From: Amyelois transitella
Taxonomy: Eukaryota; Arthropoda; Insecta; Lepidoptera; Pyralidae
Assembly: GCF_032362555.1 (NCBI RefSeq)
Contig: NC_083529.1
Location: forward strand, 1,612,001-1,676,000
Direction: 5' to 3'
DNA length: 64,000 nt
Shown here: one piece after another, positions 28,401 to 39,609 of the stretch
Position numbering within the stretch: the first letter of the stretch is position 1
Layout: each line of letters starts with the position of its first letter
Program-made: the position numbers and the translations under genes
The notes under the pieces: generated by a model
Databases searched by the model: none
Seen by the model: only the letters and a program-made list of their open reading frames with translations
What the model was told of the DNA's origin: nothing

Positions 28401-30963
28401 CAGTTTTTCTGGTGGTCTTCTCAGTTGATATTTTGTTTGGTTCATACCTAGATCTTGTTGGTAGTGGACGCCGTTCTCTTATTGGTTTGCGTGTGTATGT
28501 TGCTCTGGTTGTTGATTCGTTGGAGTCCGGCTTAGCCGTCGTGTATCTAGGTCTGCCCCTACTCCTTATCGGTGGCCGTCTGGTCGTAGTTGTGGTAGTG
28601 CTAGTTGATGATGTCGAACTCGAGAGATCATTAGAAGCGTAACTCGTCTCGTATTGCTCGTAAACCTTAGAGCTATCAATCTCTGATGAAGGTCCTGTTA
28701 TTCTATTAATAATCGTTTCCGTAAGATTGTCATAGCTTGGTTGTAATATTGGCTGAACATTTTCCACACTATTCGGTTGCTGTGGTGCTAAGTTTAATTC
28801 CGTATTGCTGGTATAGTCATTCGTATTATACACAGGATAACGAGAACCTTGTTCAGATTCATATTGAATTTCTGGTGAGTAATTTTGTGCATAGTTCGGT
28901 GATGTTTGTTGTCGTGGTTTCTCTGTTACAACTTCATGTGGTCTCGCGGGGATAGGAGTAGAGCTTACAGGTATTGTTGAAGCTTTGGGTACTTCAAGGC
29001 TCACCCCTGGTGGGGCATAGGTCTCTTTGAATTCATCGAAATAATTATGATAATCTAATGGCGTACTGAAGTGGAAAGCTTGATTGATTGAGTATGGGTT
29101 GTGGGTTTCCAAAAGTTGGCTAGAGTATGTAGAGGGTTTAGGAGTTGTGGTGGTTGTAGTAGTCCTTAGAGTTGTTGACGTTTCTGGATTGGAAATTGGC
29201 TTGACCGGTGCTTGGTTCCTATAGTCGTCTTGAACAGGGAAATTATTTACATATTGCGAAGGATTGTAAACGTCACTATTTACATTTGATAAAAAGTAGT
29301 TTCCTTTTTGCGGGCTAGGTTTTAATGTTGATAATTGAGGTGCCAAAGAAGTAACTGTCTGGGGTTCAAAGGAATAATATGTAGATTGTTGGTTTAGTGG
29401 GGCATTTGTCTTAGGAGCCAATGTGCTATAATAGTTTACATTAGGCTTCTGCGTTACAGGTTTGTGTTCTGGTTTATAAAAGGGTTGGTCTTTGTATGCA
29501 ACATTCACTGATGGGGGAGAGAACGCTGGAGGCGTAGAGTGTGATTGTTGATTTTGGTAACTTGGTGGACTGTCCTTAATCAGAGAGTTTATAACTACAG
29601 ATCCAACATGAGGGGATGGGAATGGAATCTTGGCAAAACCATTAGGCGTATTGTAGCTCAACGGTGCCACGAAAAATGGAAGTTGTCTTAACTTTTTATC
29701 ACTATTTTCTATGTTTGATAAATATGGTAATTCAAACTTTACGAAGCCCTCAGGTGGTGTTAGTGAAGACGGTCCGATGAATACCTTAGGTGAGTTAAGA
29801 GGATTGACAGTATCTAGAACCGCAATAGTATCGGCATTCTTCAGTGAAGACAATACATCTCCCACTTTGGTTTGGGTATTCGGCTTTGCTTCTTGGAAGA
29901 TAGCTAGCGGTGGTTGATGCGGTTTTAATTTCTTTGGTTTGGGTGTGGTTGGTGATGTAGTAGGGAACGGTGATGATAGAGTAGAGAATTTCGGTACTTG
30001 GTCATAGTCTTTCAAAGAGTCAAAGTTGCCATAGTAGTCTTGTCCGGCAGATCCAAAGTTCTCGATGGGTTTTGTGACTGGTCTCTGAAAATCTGTGGTG
30101 AATGGCTGCTTTAATGGGTCAATCTTAGGAAGTCCTTGCGTATAAAGGTCAGGGTTGAGTATTTGGGGAGTAGCTATTGGACCTCGGAAGTTGAACTGTC
30201 CTCGATTTAATGACTCTAGCGGCACATATAGTAACTGAACTTCTTCTTTTTGAGTTTTTGGCTTCGGTGGAATTGGTTCCGTTTTGGGCAATTTCTCAAA
30301 CGTGTCAAACTTGAGTTTCTGAAGTGATTGTGCCTTCTTTCTATTAGAGTTACTTTCGTCTAGGTATTTAGCTTCTTCAGGTTTTATCTTTTGAACTTGA
30401 TTAACGAAAGGCTTTAATTGTGGAATTGAAGCTGCGATACTTTGTTTAGGGTATGTTTCGAACTTGATGGGATTCGAGGGCGAAGATGGCGGCCTTGATT
30501 TAACTGGTGGTGGATTCTCGAAAGAATACTGAGGTGCCGCAAATCCTTGATTCAGGGGGTAGTTTGGTTGACTGAGGCCAAATCTGATATTTTGTCCAAA
30601 GCCTTGGTCTGTTAGGAAGTTTTGTGGAGCCGATGGCACAGATTGCAGATAAAGCTGTTGGTTAGCTGGTGAATTGAAATAAGTTCTTGAAGGGAATGTG
30701 TCTTGACCGAAGCCAGTCGGTCTGGCGAAGCCTGGAAAGGGTTCCGTGAGTATTCTTGGTTCAGCAACGGCTTGCCTCTTGATTGGTGTGTTTATTTTGG
30801 GCTGTGGTGGTTCCCTGTGTACCGGTCCTGGTAACGGCACCCAGTCGCTGATGTCTGCTGTGTAGGAGCTGATCTGTCTTGACCATCTTGTTTGTTCTTT
30901 CTCCGATGACGTCACAGCCAGGAGTACCACTAGGCAGACCAGAGTGTGTGTGTGGCGGGTCAT
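25458..30963 (-). CDS. Large secreted Thr/Pro-rich mucin-like protein (two coding exons)
   Basis: The coding exons are 30963-26554 and 26405-25458, separated by a 148-bp phase-0 intron with GT and AG ends, giving about 1785 residues. The start ATG lies directly after a TTTTCAG acceptor, so a 5' UTR exon lies upstream. Residues 1-20 form a signal peptide (LVCLVVLLAV core). The next 750 residues are rich in Pro, Gln, Asn, Tyr and Phe. Thr/Ser-rich blocks suited to O-glycosylation follow, including TTTTTT runs, with Arg-rich repeats (SRGRPRYTT, FRRRRPTYTT, RFRGRRPT, two DSNESTT). Exon 2 starts with a basic block, KGRRRGFWKKVKVRP. The mature protein seems to have only two cysteines, both in CFRGKC near the C-terminus. 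I do not recognise the family; an extracellular matrix, cuticle or tracheal role is plausible but unproven. Confidence 0.85.
26406..26553 (-). other. Intron of the mucin-like gene
   Basis: On the minus strand the donor is GAG|GTAAATTCC and the acceptor ATATTTCAG|GATCAACAG. Without splicing the upstream frame ends five codons past the donor. Confidence 0.85.
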
Positions 30964-31562
30964 CTGAAAATAGCGAATAAGTAAGTGAATTATGATTTTT
31001 GGTTATTTTGTTAGCAAGAGTGAAGTATTTTGCCTCGGATTAGAGTTGGGAATATGAGATGTCGGCCGGAAAATTGTTCTGTGTAGCAGGCTAAATAAAG
31101 TAGGTAAATAATGGGGGTGAAAATTGGTTAAGGTATATTTGGGAGATTAAGGCATAAGAGACCCTCGAAATAGCCTATCCCGTAGTACGGCACGCGCGAT
31201 ATCGTTTTTATCGCGCGAAAACTATCGCTGTTCCATTTCAAACGACATATTTAATAAAAAGCGAAACATCGATAGCTTTGGGCAAGAGTGAATGGGTAGG
31301 ATATTTTAAAAAAACACTCTCATAATAACCCCATTCATGTAAATTTCATAACATTCCTTGTGAATCTTAACAAAAGAATATTATGCAAAACACATATGAG
31401 AAAATCTTTACTTCACATATTGCACGGTATAATAACTATCATCATTTTATGTAACTATTCCATGGTTTATGGAATTAAGAAATAATTATTTCATTATGTC
31501 AGTGTTACAGATAAAGAAGTTATCGTAGACGCCTAGGCGACTAAAGGTTGATACCCTAATTT
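30964..31562. other. Upstream region or first intron of the mucin-like gene
   Basis: The acceptor next to 30963 implies that this stretch begins as an intron. A GC-rich hairpin with 9-bp arms (CGCGCGATA/TATCGCGCG) sits at 31193-31217, and ATCGATAG at about 31268-31275 resembles a DREF-type promoter motif. The true first exon was not located. Confidence 0.4.
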
Positions 31563-31775
31563 CTTTCTAACCTCTCTTTAGAGGCACTCGAGGTGCATCT
31601 ATTACTATGATCCTGAATTAGAACGGTCATAGTTTTACACGAAGCGATTCCCGTCTGATCAGACCCCTGAAACCTTTGCAGGGTAATTTTGGCTAGTTAT
31701 ATTGGAATATGTTTACACTCCAGTTTCTTTTCCTCCTGTCACCTGAATGTGCAAGAGCATCAGTTAATAATCATA
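31563..31775. repeat. Unclassified interspersed repeat, copy 1
   Basis: The phrases CCCGTCTGATCAGACC, CTTTGCAGGGTAA and CACCTGAATGTGCAAG recur in the same order at about 34600-34870, and in pieces near 38050-38215, 40500-40620, 44490-44520 and 48940-49040. I cannot name the family. Confidence 0.5.
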
Positions 31776-33531
31776 TAAAGTTGTTGGGGTTGACCATAAA
31801 GGTCGGGTTTAAAAACGTTTCCTTTACTGTAATGTAATTATTTTTTTATATTGTCTTTTTTTCGTTTTGTCAGTAAAAAAGTAAAGACCGTATTTTTGCA
31901 ATCTCTGTATTTTATTTATTCATGCCGTTATATAGTGGCATTTCTAGAACAAGGAGAGCTGCGTTTTACCGGGCATAACGAATCCATAACAAAAGTTATT
32001 GACATGGTCGCGGTAGAGTTTGAACCTGAGACCGCGCAATTTTAGTCGGGTTTCTTAACCGTCCGACCACCGGCACTCTGCAAAAGTTACATGGGGTTTA
32101 TGGATATTTTGAAAAACGGCACTAAAAATTACAACATTTTAAAAGGTATTGCTTATAATGTGTTTCAGGCCGTCACGTGTTGATTCCCGCCAAAATTGGC
32201 CAAGTGAAGTAACTTTGATGCAAATTCCATAATTTTGCAACCAAATGCGGGTACTGTATGCTGACAGACAAATAACTGGTTGTTAAATAGGTATGATGCA
32301 TTGAAAGTATTATTTTACGCAATGCTAGATTTTGAATGGGTCTTTTTAGTTTCGTCTCAAAACTATACGGGAGAGACAGAGCTAATAGATAAGGGGCTTG
32401 AAGATCACGTTAAGTTGGGATACCCTGGCCAGGATTCGACGATCAGGTCTGACTATTCTAGATTGTAGTCAAATCTGGGACATTTTGGTGAAAGGTTAGA
32501 TCATTAATAGGTACCAATATCAATACATATAATAAAACAGTAAAAAAAGGTTGTCTGTAGGGGAGGTAGGAGATGGGCACTTTTTCACAAAAAATGCCTA
32601 AAAACAATCAAATTTTATACATTCCTACATGGAGTATATTAAAAAAAATAATTTGTAACGATGAAGAAATAAAGAAAATGGAGGATCATGTGATATAGAA
32701 GCCAAAGGGACCATCTACTCTGTAATACCTATGTACGGAAATTTTAGTAAATTTAATAACGTCGCATTTCCAATAACACGCAAACGGAGTTGCGGACAAC
32801 AACTAGCACTACAATAAACCGACGAACTTGTATGAAAAATTGATGAATGAACATAAAGCATAATTATTTATTAATCGTGGTTAGTAAAAGTAGATACGTT
32901 CAGGGGGATGATTCTATTTTGACAGGAATAAAGACGTAATATACATACGTGTGTATATAGGTTAATGTCTCCAGCACCTAATTATCTATGGCTGTATGTT
33001 CATTACGTGTTCAGAATCCCATGTCCTGGGGTCAGCAGGTCCCGTCACACAATAGAGGCCATTGCGGAACGTGTGAAGATTCACATACATTTATTTATTC
33101 TAAAGTGCACTTGTGTTGTTTAATTAGACCTGTAGCGGGAGCGACGCGGACGAAGTCGCGGGCACTGCTGGTAAAATATATATGACACAGCTGATTTGGT
33201 TCTCGCAGATTCATATTACATTTTTACACATATAGTATGAAGAACAGAGGGCACTTTTCACGCAGGCGGAGCCGCGGGTAATAGCTACCTTATAAAAATA
33301 TAATATAATATATAAGAAATTTTAATTTAAGTTCCGCACAGATCCGACTTTTCCTTTTGCGGTGAGCAGTCATTACGGCTGCAACCACTTTCACTCAGAT
33401 AAATCAATATGGAGACAATTTGTTGTAGATATCTACTAAAGATCATCATCATCCACTGATGGCTCGATGGGTAAACAATGACTTGCTTTGCCGAGAAAAA
33501 GTTTAGTTTGGATAATAAAAAATGAAAGGAA
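31776..33531. other. Repeat debris and AT-rich DNA
   Basis: A tRNA-like SINE head on the minus strand near 32005-32085 (GGTTCAAACTCTACC) shows no folded acceptor. Helitron-like 3' ends occur near 33125-33180. No supported gene is seen. Confidence 0.4.
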
Positions 33532-33786
33532 GTGCCGTGTGGTTCCCGGCACGAGAATAGGGCCACTCCATATCTTTCCCATGGATGTCGTAAAAGGCGA
33601 TTAAGATATAAGCTTATATAGGTACTTGGGATTTTTCTTTAAGGCGATGGGCTAGCAACCTGTCGCTATTTGAATCTCAATTCTATCATTAAGCCAAACA
33701 GCTGAACGCGGCCTATCAGTCTATTCAACACTGTTGGCTCTGTCTACCCCGCAAGGGATATAGACATGATTATATGTACCTATGTA
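33532..33786 (+). mobile_element. SINE-like family A, near full length
   Basis: It runs from GTGCCGTGTGGTTCCCGGCA through GGATGTCGTAAAAGGCGA and TTGGCTCTGTCTACC to GATATAGACATGATTATATG. Confidence 0.85.
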
Positions 33787-33796
33787 CTATTTTACA

Positions 33797-33931
33797 TGCA
33801 TACAGTATGAAAAAAAAGGACAAATTAGCTAAATTTTTGTGATTGAGTAAGTTCGCAAAGTAAGTTCGAGACATTATTTCAAGTCTCGTTACGGGAAACT
33901 AATTCAACGATATACTCTATTTAAAAATACA
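33797..33931 (-). mobile_element. tRNA-derived SINE (family B), 5'-truncated
   Basis: The 3' half of the family is present with an A-rich tail at the left end (AAAAAAAAGGACAAATTAG on the plus strand). The head is missing; a Helitron end abuts it at 33932. Confidence 0.7.
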
Positions 33932-34085
33932 CTAGCAACCCGCCCCGGATTCGCACGGGTGGCATTCTAGATATAGAACCTTCTTCGGGAAACCCTCTTC
34001 CAAACATTTCGAACGAGAACAAAATCCGTCAAGAACTTTTCGAGATTAGCGCATACGCACAGACTAAGAAAATATGGGGACTAAT
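33932..34085 (-). mobile_element. Helitron-like fragment
   Basis: On the plus strand it starts CTAGCAACCCGCCCCGG, the reversed GC-rich 3' end of a Helitron family, and it contains the CGAGATTAGCGCATACGCAC phrase near its other end. It has apparently inserted into the SINE beside it. Confidence 0.6.
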
Positions 34086-35184
34086 ATGTAGTTAAGTGAT
34101 ACGTACATAAATAAATGAACATCCAGATTTTTTGGTATTAATAAAATCTTTCGTTGTTTTGTTAAGTGATAAATCAAATTTAATTGGATGTTTCATACAT
34201 TCGATAAATAGTGTAAAATGACTTTAACTTTTTTATAAACAATCAAAATAAATTGATATTTCTAAGCACTGATTGAAGAAAGCTTGTTAAATAAATTGTT
34301 TGTTTTTTGATCTATTATAATGTTGAAGTTCAAAGAAAAAAGCATATACACATACATGCAAACAATATACGTGTAAAAGTGTGGGAAAAAAAAACTTTAC
34401 AACTACAAAACGCTTGTGATAATAATTAATTTTAATCGCCTTATTAAAGTACTTAATTTTCACTTATCAACATTAAGTAAAAGTGGATTATGCTTAAACT
34501 TGACATTGAGTGGCAATTAGTAAAATGGTAGGTATAGTAGGTATAGTTCTTGAAGGTACGTCCAAATAGTCTCGAAGGTAATAGTTCTTGAAGTTGCGTG
34601 CAAATAGTCTCGAATGCGTCCTCACATCTAAATGTGGTGAGTCAGATGATTTCATGACTCCCGTCTGACCTCCGCAACCTGGCAGGTTAACCTAACACTT
34701 ATTGTATCATGGTTTTTATTCAGTTGCCTGAATGCGCAGGTTTTGCTCACGATATTTTACTATAATAGCTTGGTTAGTAATCAAACTAATGTTCGTAACT
34801 CCGAAAAGTGACATTGGAAAAATGGACCTCGGGCAGCAGTCGCCTCCTACGACATCCGCAAGAACCTTTAAGGCAAATGTTTGTGAATGTTTAAAGTAGT
34901 ATTGTTAAACCTACTTAAAACAACTTACACTTAACTCTCTAACCAAATAATCTGTGTACCTTTACTTTCTCTACACAGTAATTACATTGAACAAAGGGCA
35001 CATGTCTGTCTGTCTATACAGTGCTTCAAGTAATTGGGTATTGTTAGAATTGAATGGCCAAAGAAGGAATGTATGTATGGGACGTACTTGGTGTAGCTAT
35101 TTAGTTGTCAGTCAAATTACACAAGTACTGAAAAAGGTTGATATTTTTTTGGTCAAGATTTCAGGTCAGGAGGAGGAAGTGGTG
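34086..35184. other. AT-rich DNA with an unclassified repeat
   Basis: A second copy of the repeat seen at 31563 lies at about 34600-34870 (CCCGTCTGACCTCCGC, GTTGCCTGAATGCGCAGG). No gene is seen. Confidence 0.45.
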
Positions 35185-35262
35185 TATGTCGTGAATGAAG
35201 CGAAAAAGTATGCAGGGATCGTGGCAAGTGAGAATATGTAGTCTCTGATCTTAATTCTCCGG
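35185..35262 (+). mobile_element. RTE LINE 3' fragment
   Basis: A degraded copy of the last coding part (GTGAATGAAGCGAAAAAG, GGATCGTGGCAAGTG, GTAGTCTCTG) without the tail. Confidence 0.65.
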
Positions 35263-35324
35263 GGGAGAAGACTAATTTGGGACAAACACCAGAAGGATGA
35301 TCATGGTACAGAATTATTAATACA

Positions 35325-35465
35325 TACATAAAATCACGCCTTTTTCCCGGAGGGGTGGGCAGAGACTACCTATTCACTATCTTTCCACTTGCCGCGATCT
35401 CTGCATACTTCTTTCGCTTCACCCACATTCATAATTCTCTTCATGCAAGATTTATTCGGTTTCGG
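35325..35465 (-). mobile_element. RTE LINE 3' fragment
   Basis: The reverse-strand LINE end has its CATA tail at 35325 (ATAAAATCACGCC, TTCCCGGAGGGGTGGGCAGA, CATACTTCTTTCGCTTCA). It lies inverted next to the fragment at 35185. Confidence 0.8.
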
Positions 35466-35841
35466 TAAATTATTATATTAAGAATTATTGATAAACCAAA
35501 TTATATGCAGATTTTTTAACAGTTTTAATATTTGATCTATTCCATTGTACCTACTATTAATAATTCTGGATTTATGATAGTACTTAACGCTATGGGGGTT
35601 ACTGGTTACATAAAACGGAACGTATGCCCAGGCAGGCGCGTTTCGTTCCACGCAGTCGATTGTCCGAGAAACGCAACAGCGCATGTCATGGTAGTTTTTC
35701 GCGATTTAATTGGTTGCTTAACAATGTTTTTGACTTATAATGTTTAAAAGGGGACACTGACTGACCGATAGATACAATATCAACTTAAACAGCCCATAAA
35801 AGTCTGCTGCATAAAAGAAAGCTGGATTAAGGCTATTTTCA

Positions 35842-35957
35842 TCACAATTCTATCATAAAGCCAATGAGCTGAACGTGGCCTATATGAGTCTTTTCAAGAC
35901 TATTGGCTCTGTCTACTCCGCAATCGATATAGATGTGGCTATATGTATGTATGTATT
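35842..35957 (+). mobile_element. SINE-like family A fragment
   Basis: The 3' half only, from CAATTCTATCATAAAGCC to the TATG tail. Confidence 0.75.
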
Positions 35958-36741
35958 TAAAACTACAAACAAAGTAACCTGAGGACTGTTTGTCTGTTTG
36001 CACAGGAAGTAATCGAGTCTCCAGTGCTACTAAGAATCGTAAAGGTGATGCCTGCTTTTTTACAACGGAAGATTGTTTTGCCATGATTGGTAAAATGCCT
36101 AACTTTATAACTCGTATAAGGTATTTGAAATAGATAATCGGAATAATATAAGACTATAGAATAAACTTTCTTAGCGCTTTTGTTAAGACTTCTTTAGTAA
36201 TAAGCAGAACTTAGGTATCTATGTACTATTGTATCTTGTGTATCATTTCTTTATGTTTTCTGTGAACAAGATTTGGTAAATACATAAAAATAGAGGTTAT
36301 AAGATTGTAGCATGTGACACGATAACGTTTTAATAGCTTCTCAATTCTGAGATTTAGATTAACTAACTGTGTTCGAATGTAAGGCAACGAAATATAATTT
36401 TTAAACATAGTTTCAAAACAAGATTAAGAATTCAGGCAAAGATTTACTGAGAAATCTACGATGTACTTTTCAGTATTGTTCTGTTGGTAAGATGAAGTTC
36501 TAGTTTTGCTTTTGCGTGTTGAAATGATTAAAAAATTGTAGCACAAGAGATTATCCTTGTAACAAAACAACTGACATTTGTTTAGGCTATCATTAATTAT
36601 AGGATAGTTGTTGACATTTGAAGGATATACCTACCTATATAATACTATTGTTTCGAAATTCTCATGCAGATTATAATCTTGATGACTTGTTGGTATAATT
36701 TGAACATCGATAGACGAATAGTGAAGGTACCCGAATAAAAA
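35958..36741. other. AT-rich DNA
   Basis: No gene or clear repeat is seen. Confidence 0.4.
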
Positions 36742-36918
36742 TCCGGGTTCGAATCCCGGTCAAGGCATGATGAGAAAATAACTTTTTCTGATTGTCCTGG
36801 GTCTTGGATGTTTATCTATATAAGTATTTATTATAAAATATAGTATCGTTGAGTTAGTATCTCGTAACACAAGTTTCGAACTTACTTCGAGGCTAACTCA
36901 ATCAGTGTAATTTGTCCC

Positions 36919-36971
<53 letters not shown>
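36742..36971 (+). mobile_element. tRNA-derived SINE (family B) with a 51-base poly(A)
   Basis: Starting at the B-box region (CGGGTTCGAATCCCGGTCAA), the body and the GTAATTTGTCCCGT end are intact and followed by about 51 A residues at 36921-36971. The head is truncated. A pure A tract this long marks a recent insertion. Confidence 0.85.
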
Positions 36972-36973
<2 letters not shown>

Positions 36974-37076
36974 TGATGTACAGGGAGGAGTAAGTTCAAA
37001 TCCTACCGTCATCATGTAATTAAAGGCTTTTCGTGAGTTATATACATTAGTTTGATAAAGGTTAAAGAAAACGTCG

Positions 37077-37147
37077 TCTTTTCAAGACTGTTGGCTCTGT
37101 TTACCCCCCAAGGAATATAGACGTGACCATATGTATGTATGTATGTA
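37077..37147 (+). mobile_element. SINE-like family A fragment
   Basis: The last 70 bases (TTTTCAAGACTGTTGGCTC to the TATG repeats). Confidence 0.7.
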
Positions 37148-37622
37148 AACGGCGGGAGGAAAGCTAGGCATTCAGACATCTAAATTATAATTCGACTGCA
37201 TTTCCATTGTTGGATAATGAATAATGAGAGCCAAAATATTCTAGATATTAGTATTGAAGATTTCATTTTATGCAGCCTACCAGACTGATACTAACAGGTG
37301 GCTTTACAAATAAAGAATCATAGATTCAGTACAAATACAGATTTTAGAGATTCCATTTTGTACTTGATGGCAAATTGTTAGATTTCTTTGCGAAAGTTCA
37401 TTAAATTTATTAACGAAACTTATACTCAGTAAATTTAATCAGTGTTTAAAAGTACACAGTATGTAGGGAATTTTTACATGTCAAAGTTATTTGTACCTTA
37501 ATTGTCTACCCACAGCGGACGTGTCAGAATTCTTCATTCAGGCAATTTACATTAAACTTAATTTATTTACTTCTACAAGTTCTGAAAACTGGGTCACAAT
37601 TTACAAGGCGCTGGCGAGACGG

Positions 37623-37631
37623 TATAAATAG
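37623..37631 (+). promoter_or_regulatory. Candidate TATA box
   Basis: TATAAATAG sits in a relatively GC-rich, non-repeat stretch (37600-37760) unlike its surroundings. A downstream GGACG at about 37687 could be a downstream promoter element, but no initiator is clear and no ORF follows. Weak evidence. Confidence 0.3.
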
Positions 37632-37832
37632 AACGTTTAAGTGAAATCAAGCCGGTTTTGGTCTAAATAGATCTAGATTCAAGCTCGGACGTTTAGCGGT
37701 CTAGCTTACATTCGAGTGTGGATCATTTGCCAGGGGAGCGTCGGCGAGCGATTGGTAAAGCATTTCGAATTGAAACTCAGAGATGTTAAGCAATGTTCAC
37801 GATAAGACAAAACGCAACGGACATATTAACAC

Positions 37833-38018
37833 ACATACATATGAACATATGGTCACGTCTATATCCCTTGTGGGGTAGACAGAGCCAACAGTCTTGAAAA
37901 GACTGATCGGCCACGTTCAGCTATTTGGCTTAATGATAGAATTGAGATCTAAATAGCGACAGGTTGCTAGCCCTTCGCCTAAAAAAAGAATCTCAAGTTT
38001 GTAAGCCTATACCTATTA
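37833..38018 (-). mobile_element. SINE-like family A, 5'-truncated
   Basis: The CATA tail and 3' two-thirds of the family, ending near AAGCCTATACC. Confidence 0.75.
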
Positions 38019-38616
38019 ACCATGAAAACTATTAATTTTATATTCCCCTGCGAATGCTTAGGGAGTCAGACGGGAGATGCTTCGTATAAAGATTTGAATT
38101 ACCCAAATTAAGATCATAGTGTGGGCAAAATCGGGACTAATTAACGTCAGGATAATGATGTTATCATAATCTAAGTTGGAGTCAAGATAATAATGTCATG
38201 GAGATCAGACGGTCGCTGTGTATAGGCTGATTCAGTCAGTTGTCAGTCATATTTTTTGTTTTTAACAAATATTAGCATGAATTAAAATAACAAACAAGGA
38301 GCTTTCAAGTCTTTTTTTTTCATATGTATATCGTACCTTCTTTTAAACAGTTCTTTCGATGAATATTGTAACAAGTGTAGTCACTTTACCTGTGAACAAA
38401 AAAAGACATAATTAGCATGTAATTAATACTCCATTAGTAACACAGGTCGGACATCGAACTGGAGCGAATGCAAACAGGCCAATTTAACCACTGAACCGTG
38501 GCGGTGATTATACAATTAGCGTGTTAATAATGCCGTCAAGCAACGTAGATTACGGCCGGTGATAAGATGGGTGGGTGATTGAGTTCAATGCGTATTTGGG
38601 TGACTAGATTCCATAC
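38019..38616. other. Repeat debris
   Basis: Pieces of the unclassified repeat lie near 38050-38215, and a possible tRNA-like SINE head on the minus strand near 38445-38515. No gene is seen. Confidence 0.35.
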
Positions 38617-38790
38617 ATAAATAAAATCACTCCTCATTCCCGAAAGGGTAGGCAGAGACGATATCTTTCCGCTTACTACAATCCCTGCATACTTTTTTCG
38701 CTTCTTCCACGTTCATTATTTAAGGCACGCTTGTTAACTTACTCTTGACCTGACCTTTCAGAACGTCCCCGATATGATTAAGATAAGGTA
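38617..38790 (-). mobile_element. RTE LINE 3' fragment
   Basis: Reverse-strand LINE end (ATAAAATCACTCC, GGGTAGGCAGAGAC, CATACTTTTTTCGCTTC, TCTTGACCTGACCTTTC). Confidence 0.75.
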
Positions 38791-39347
38791 ATTATAAGGC
38801 TTGAATGGACTGAAATACACGAGAAAAATTAGTCTACAAAATAAATTAAATTATTATCGTAGGTATTCCAGTGATTCTAAATTCAAACAATGTTTGAAAC
38901 CGGTAAATTTGCAATATGTCGCACATTCAAAATTTCAAACTTACGATGCGTATCGAACGCAATTACATACAAAGATAATTTACTATCTTCGCAACGCGGA
39001 AGCGATAAGCGCAAACGATATCAAACTTTATCTGAGGGATTCAAGACAGAAAATTATTTGACAATTCGATTTATAGTCATTATTATTTTATGTGAAAGTG
39101 GGGGAAGAAGTCTTAACTTTATTTATTACGCCATAGAAGCGATATTAGAAAGTTAATGATTGTAAAGAGAGTATTCTTGTTAACAAGTAGATCATTGCAA
39201 TTGTAATGTTGACATATGAATGAATTTCGAATCTCAGACATAACATAAATTCTTTTTTTGCTCACTAAATGTGGCTTTTGATATGGTTGGCTTTGACACC
39301 GCCTTATGGCATAAAGACATGATGTATGTATTTAAGCATAATATCAT

Positions 39348-39598
39348 ACATACATATGGTCACGTCTATATACCTTGCGGGGTAGACAGAGCCAACAGTC
39401 TTGAAAAGACTGAATGGCCACGTTCAGCTATTTGGCTTAATGATAGAATTTAGATTCAAAGAGTGACAGGTTGCTAGCCCATCGCCTAAAAAAGACTCCC
39501 AAATTGTAAGCCTATCCCTTAGTCGCCTTTTACGACATCCATGGGAAAGAGATGGAGTGGTCCTATTCTTTTTTGTATTGGTGCCGGGAACCACACGG
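39348..39598 (-). mobile_element. SINE-like family A, full length with target duplication
   Basis: Full copy from head (CCACACGG on the plus strand near 39597) to CATA tail. An 11-bp direct repeat, CATAATATCAT, flanks it at 39337-39347 and 39599-39609. Confidence 0.88.
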
Positions 39599-39609
39599 CA
39601 TAATATCAT

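Noticed and set aside
28337-28642. Plus-strand open frames inside the mucin-like gene (also 25540, 25963, 26543 and others)
   Set aside because: They are antisense shadows of the long Thr/Ser/Pro-rich coding frame.
32005-32085. tRNA-like sequence on the minus strand
   Set aside because: A degenerate B box is present but no full cloverleaf can be drawn; more likely an old SINE head.
35532-35747. Open frame of 71 codons in a unique stretch
   Set aside because: No recognisable motif, and an overlapping frame on the other strand is equally open.
38445-38515. tRNA-like sequence on the minus strand
   Set aside because: The arms do not pair well; probably a SINE remnant.
38801-39061. Open frame of 86 codons
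   Set aside because: AT-driven composition, no domain, no splice or poly(A) context.
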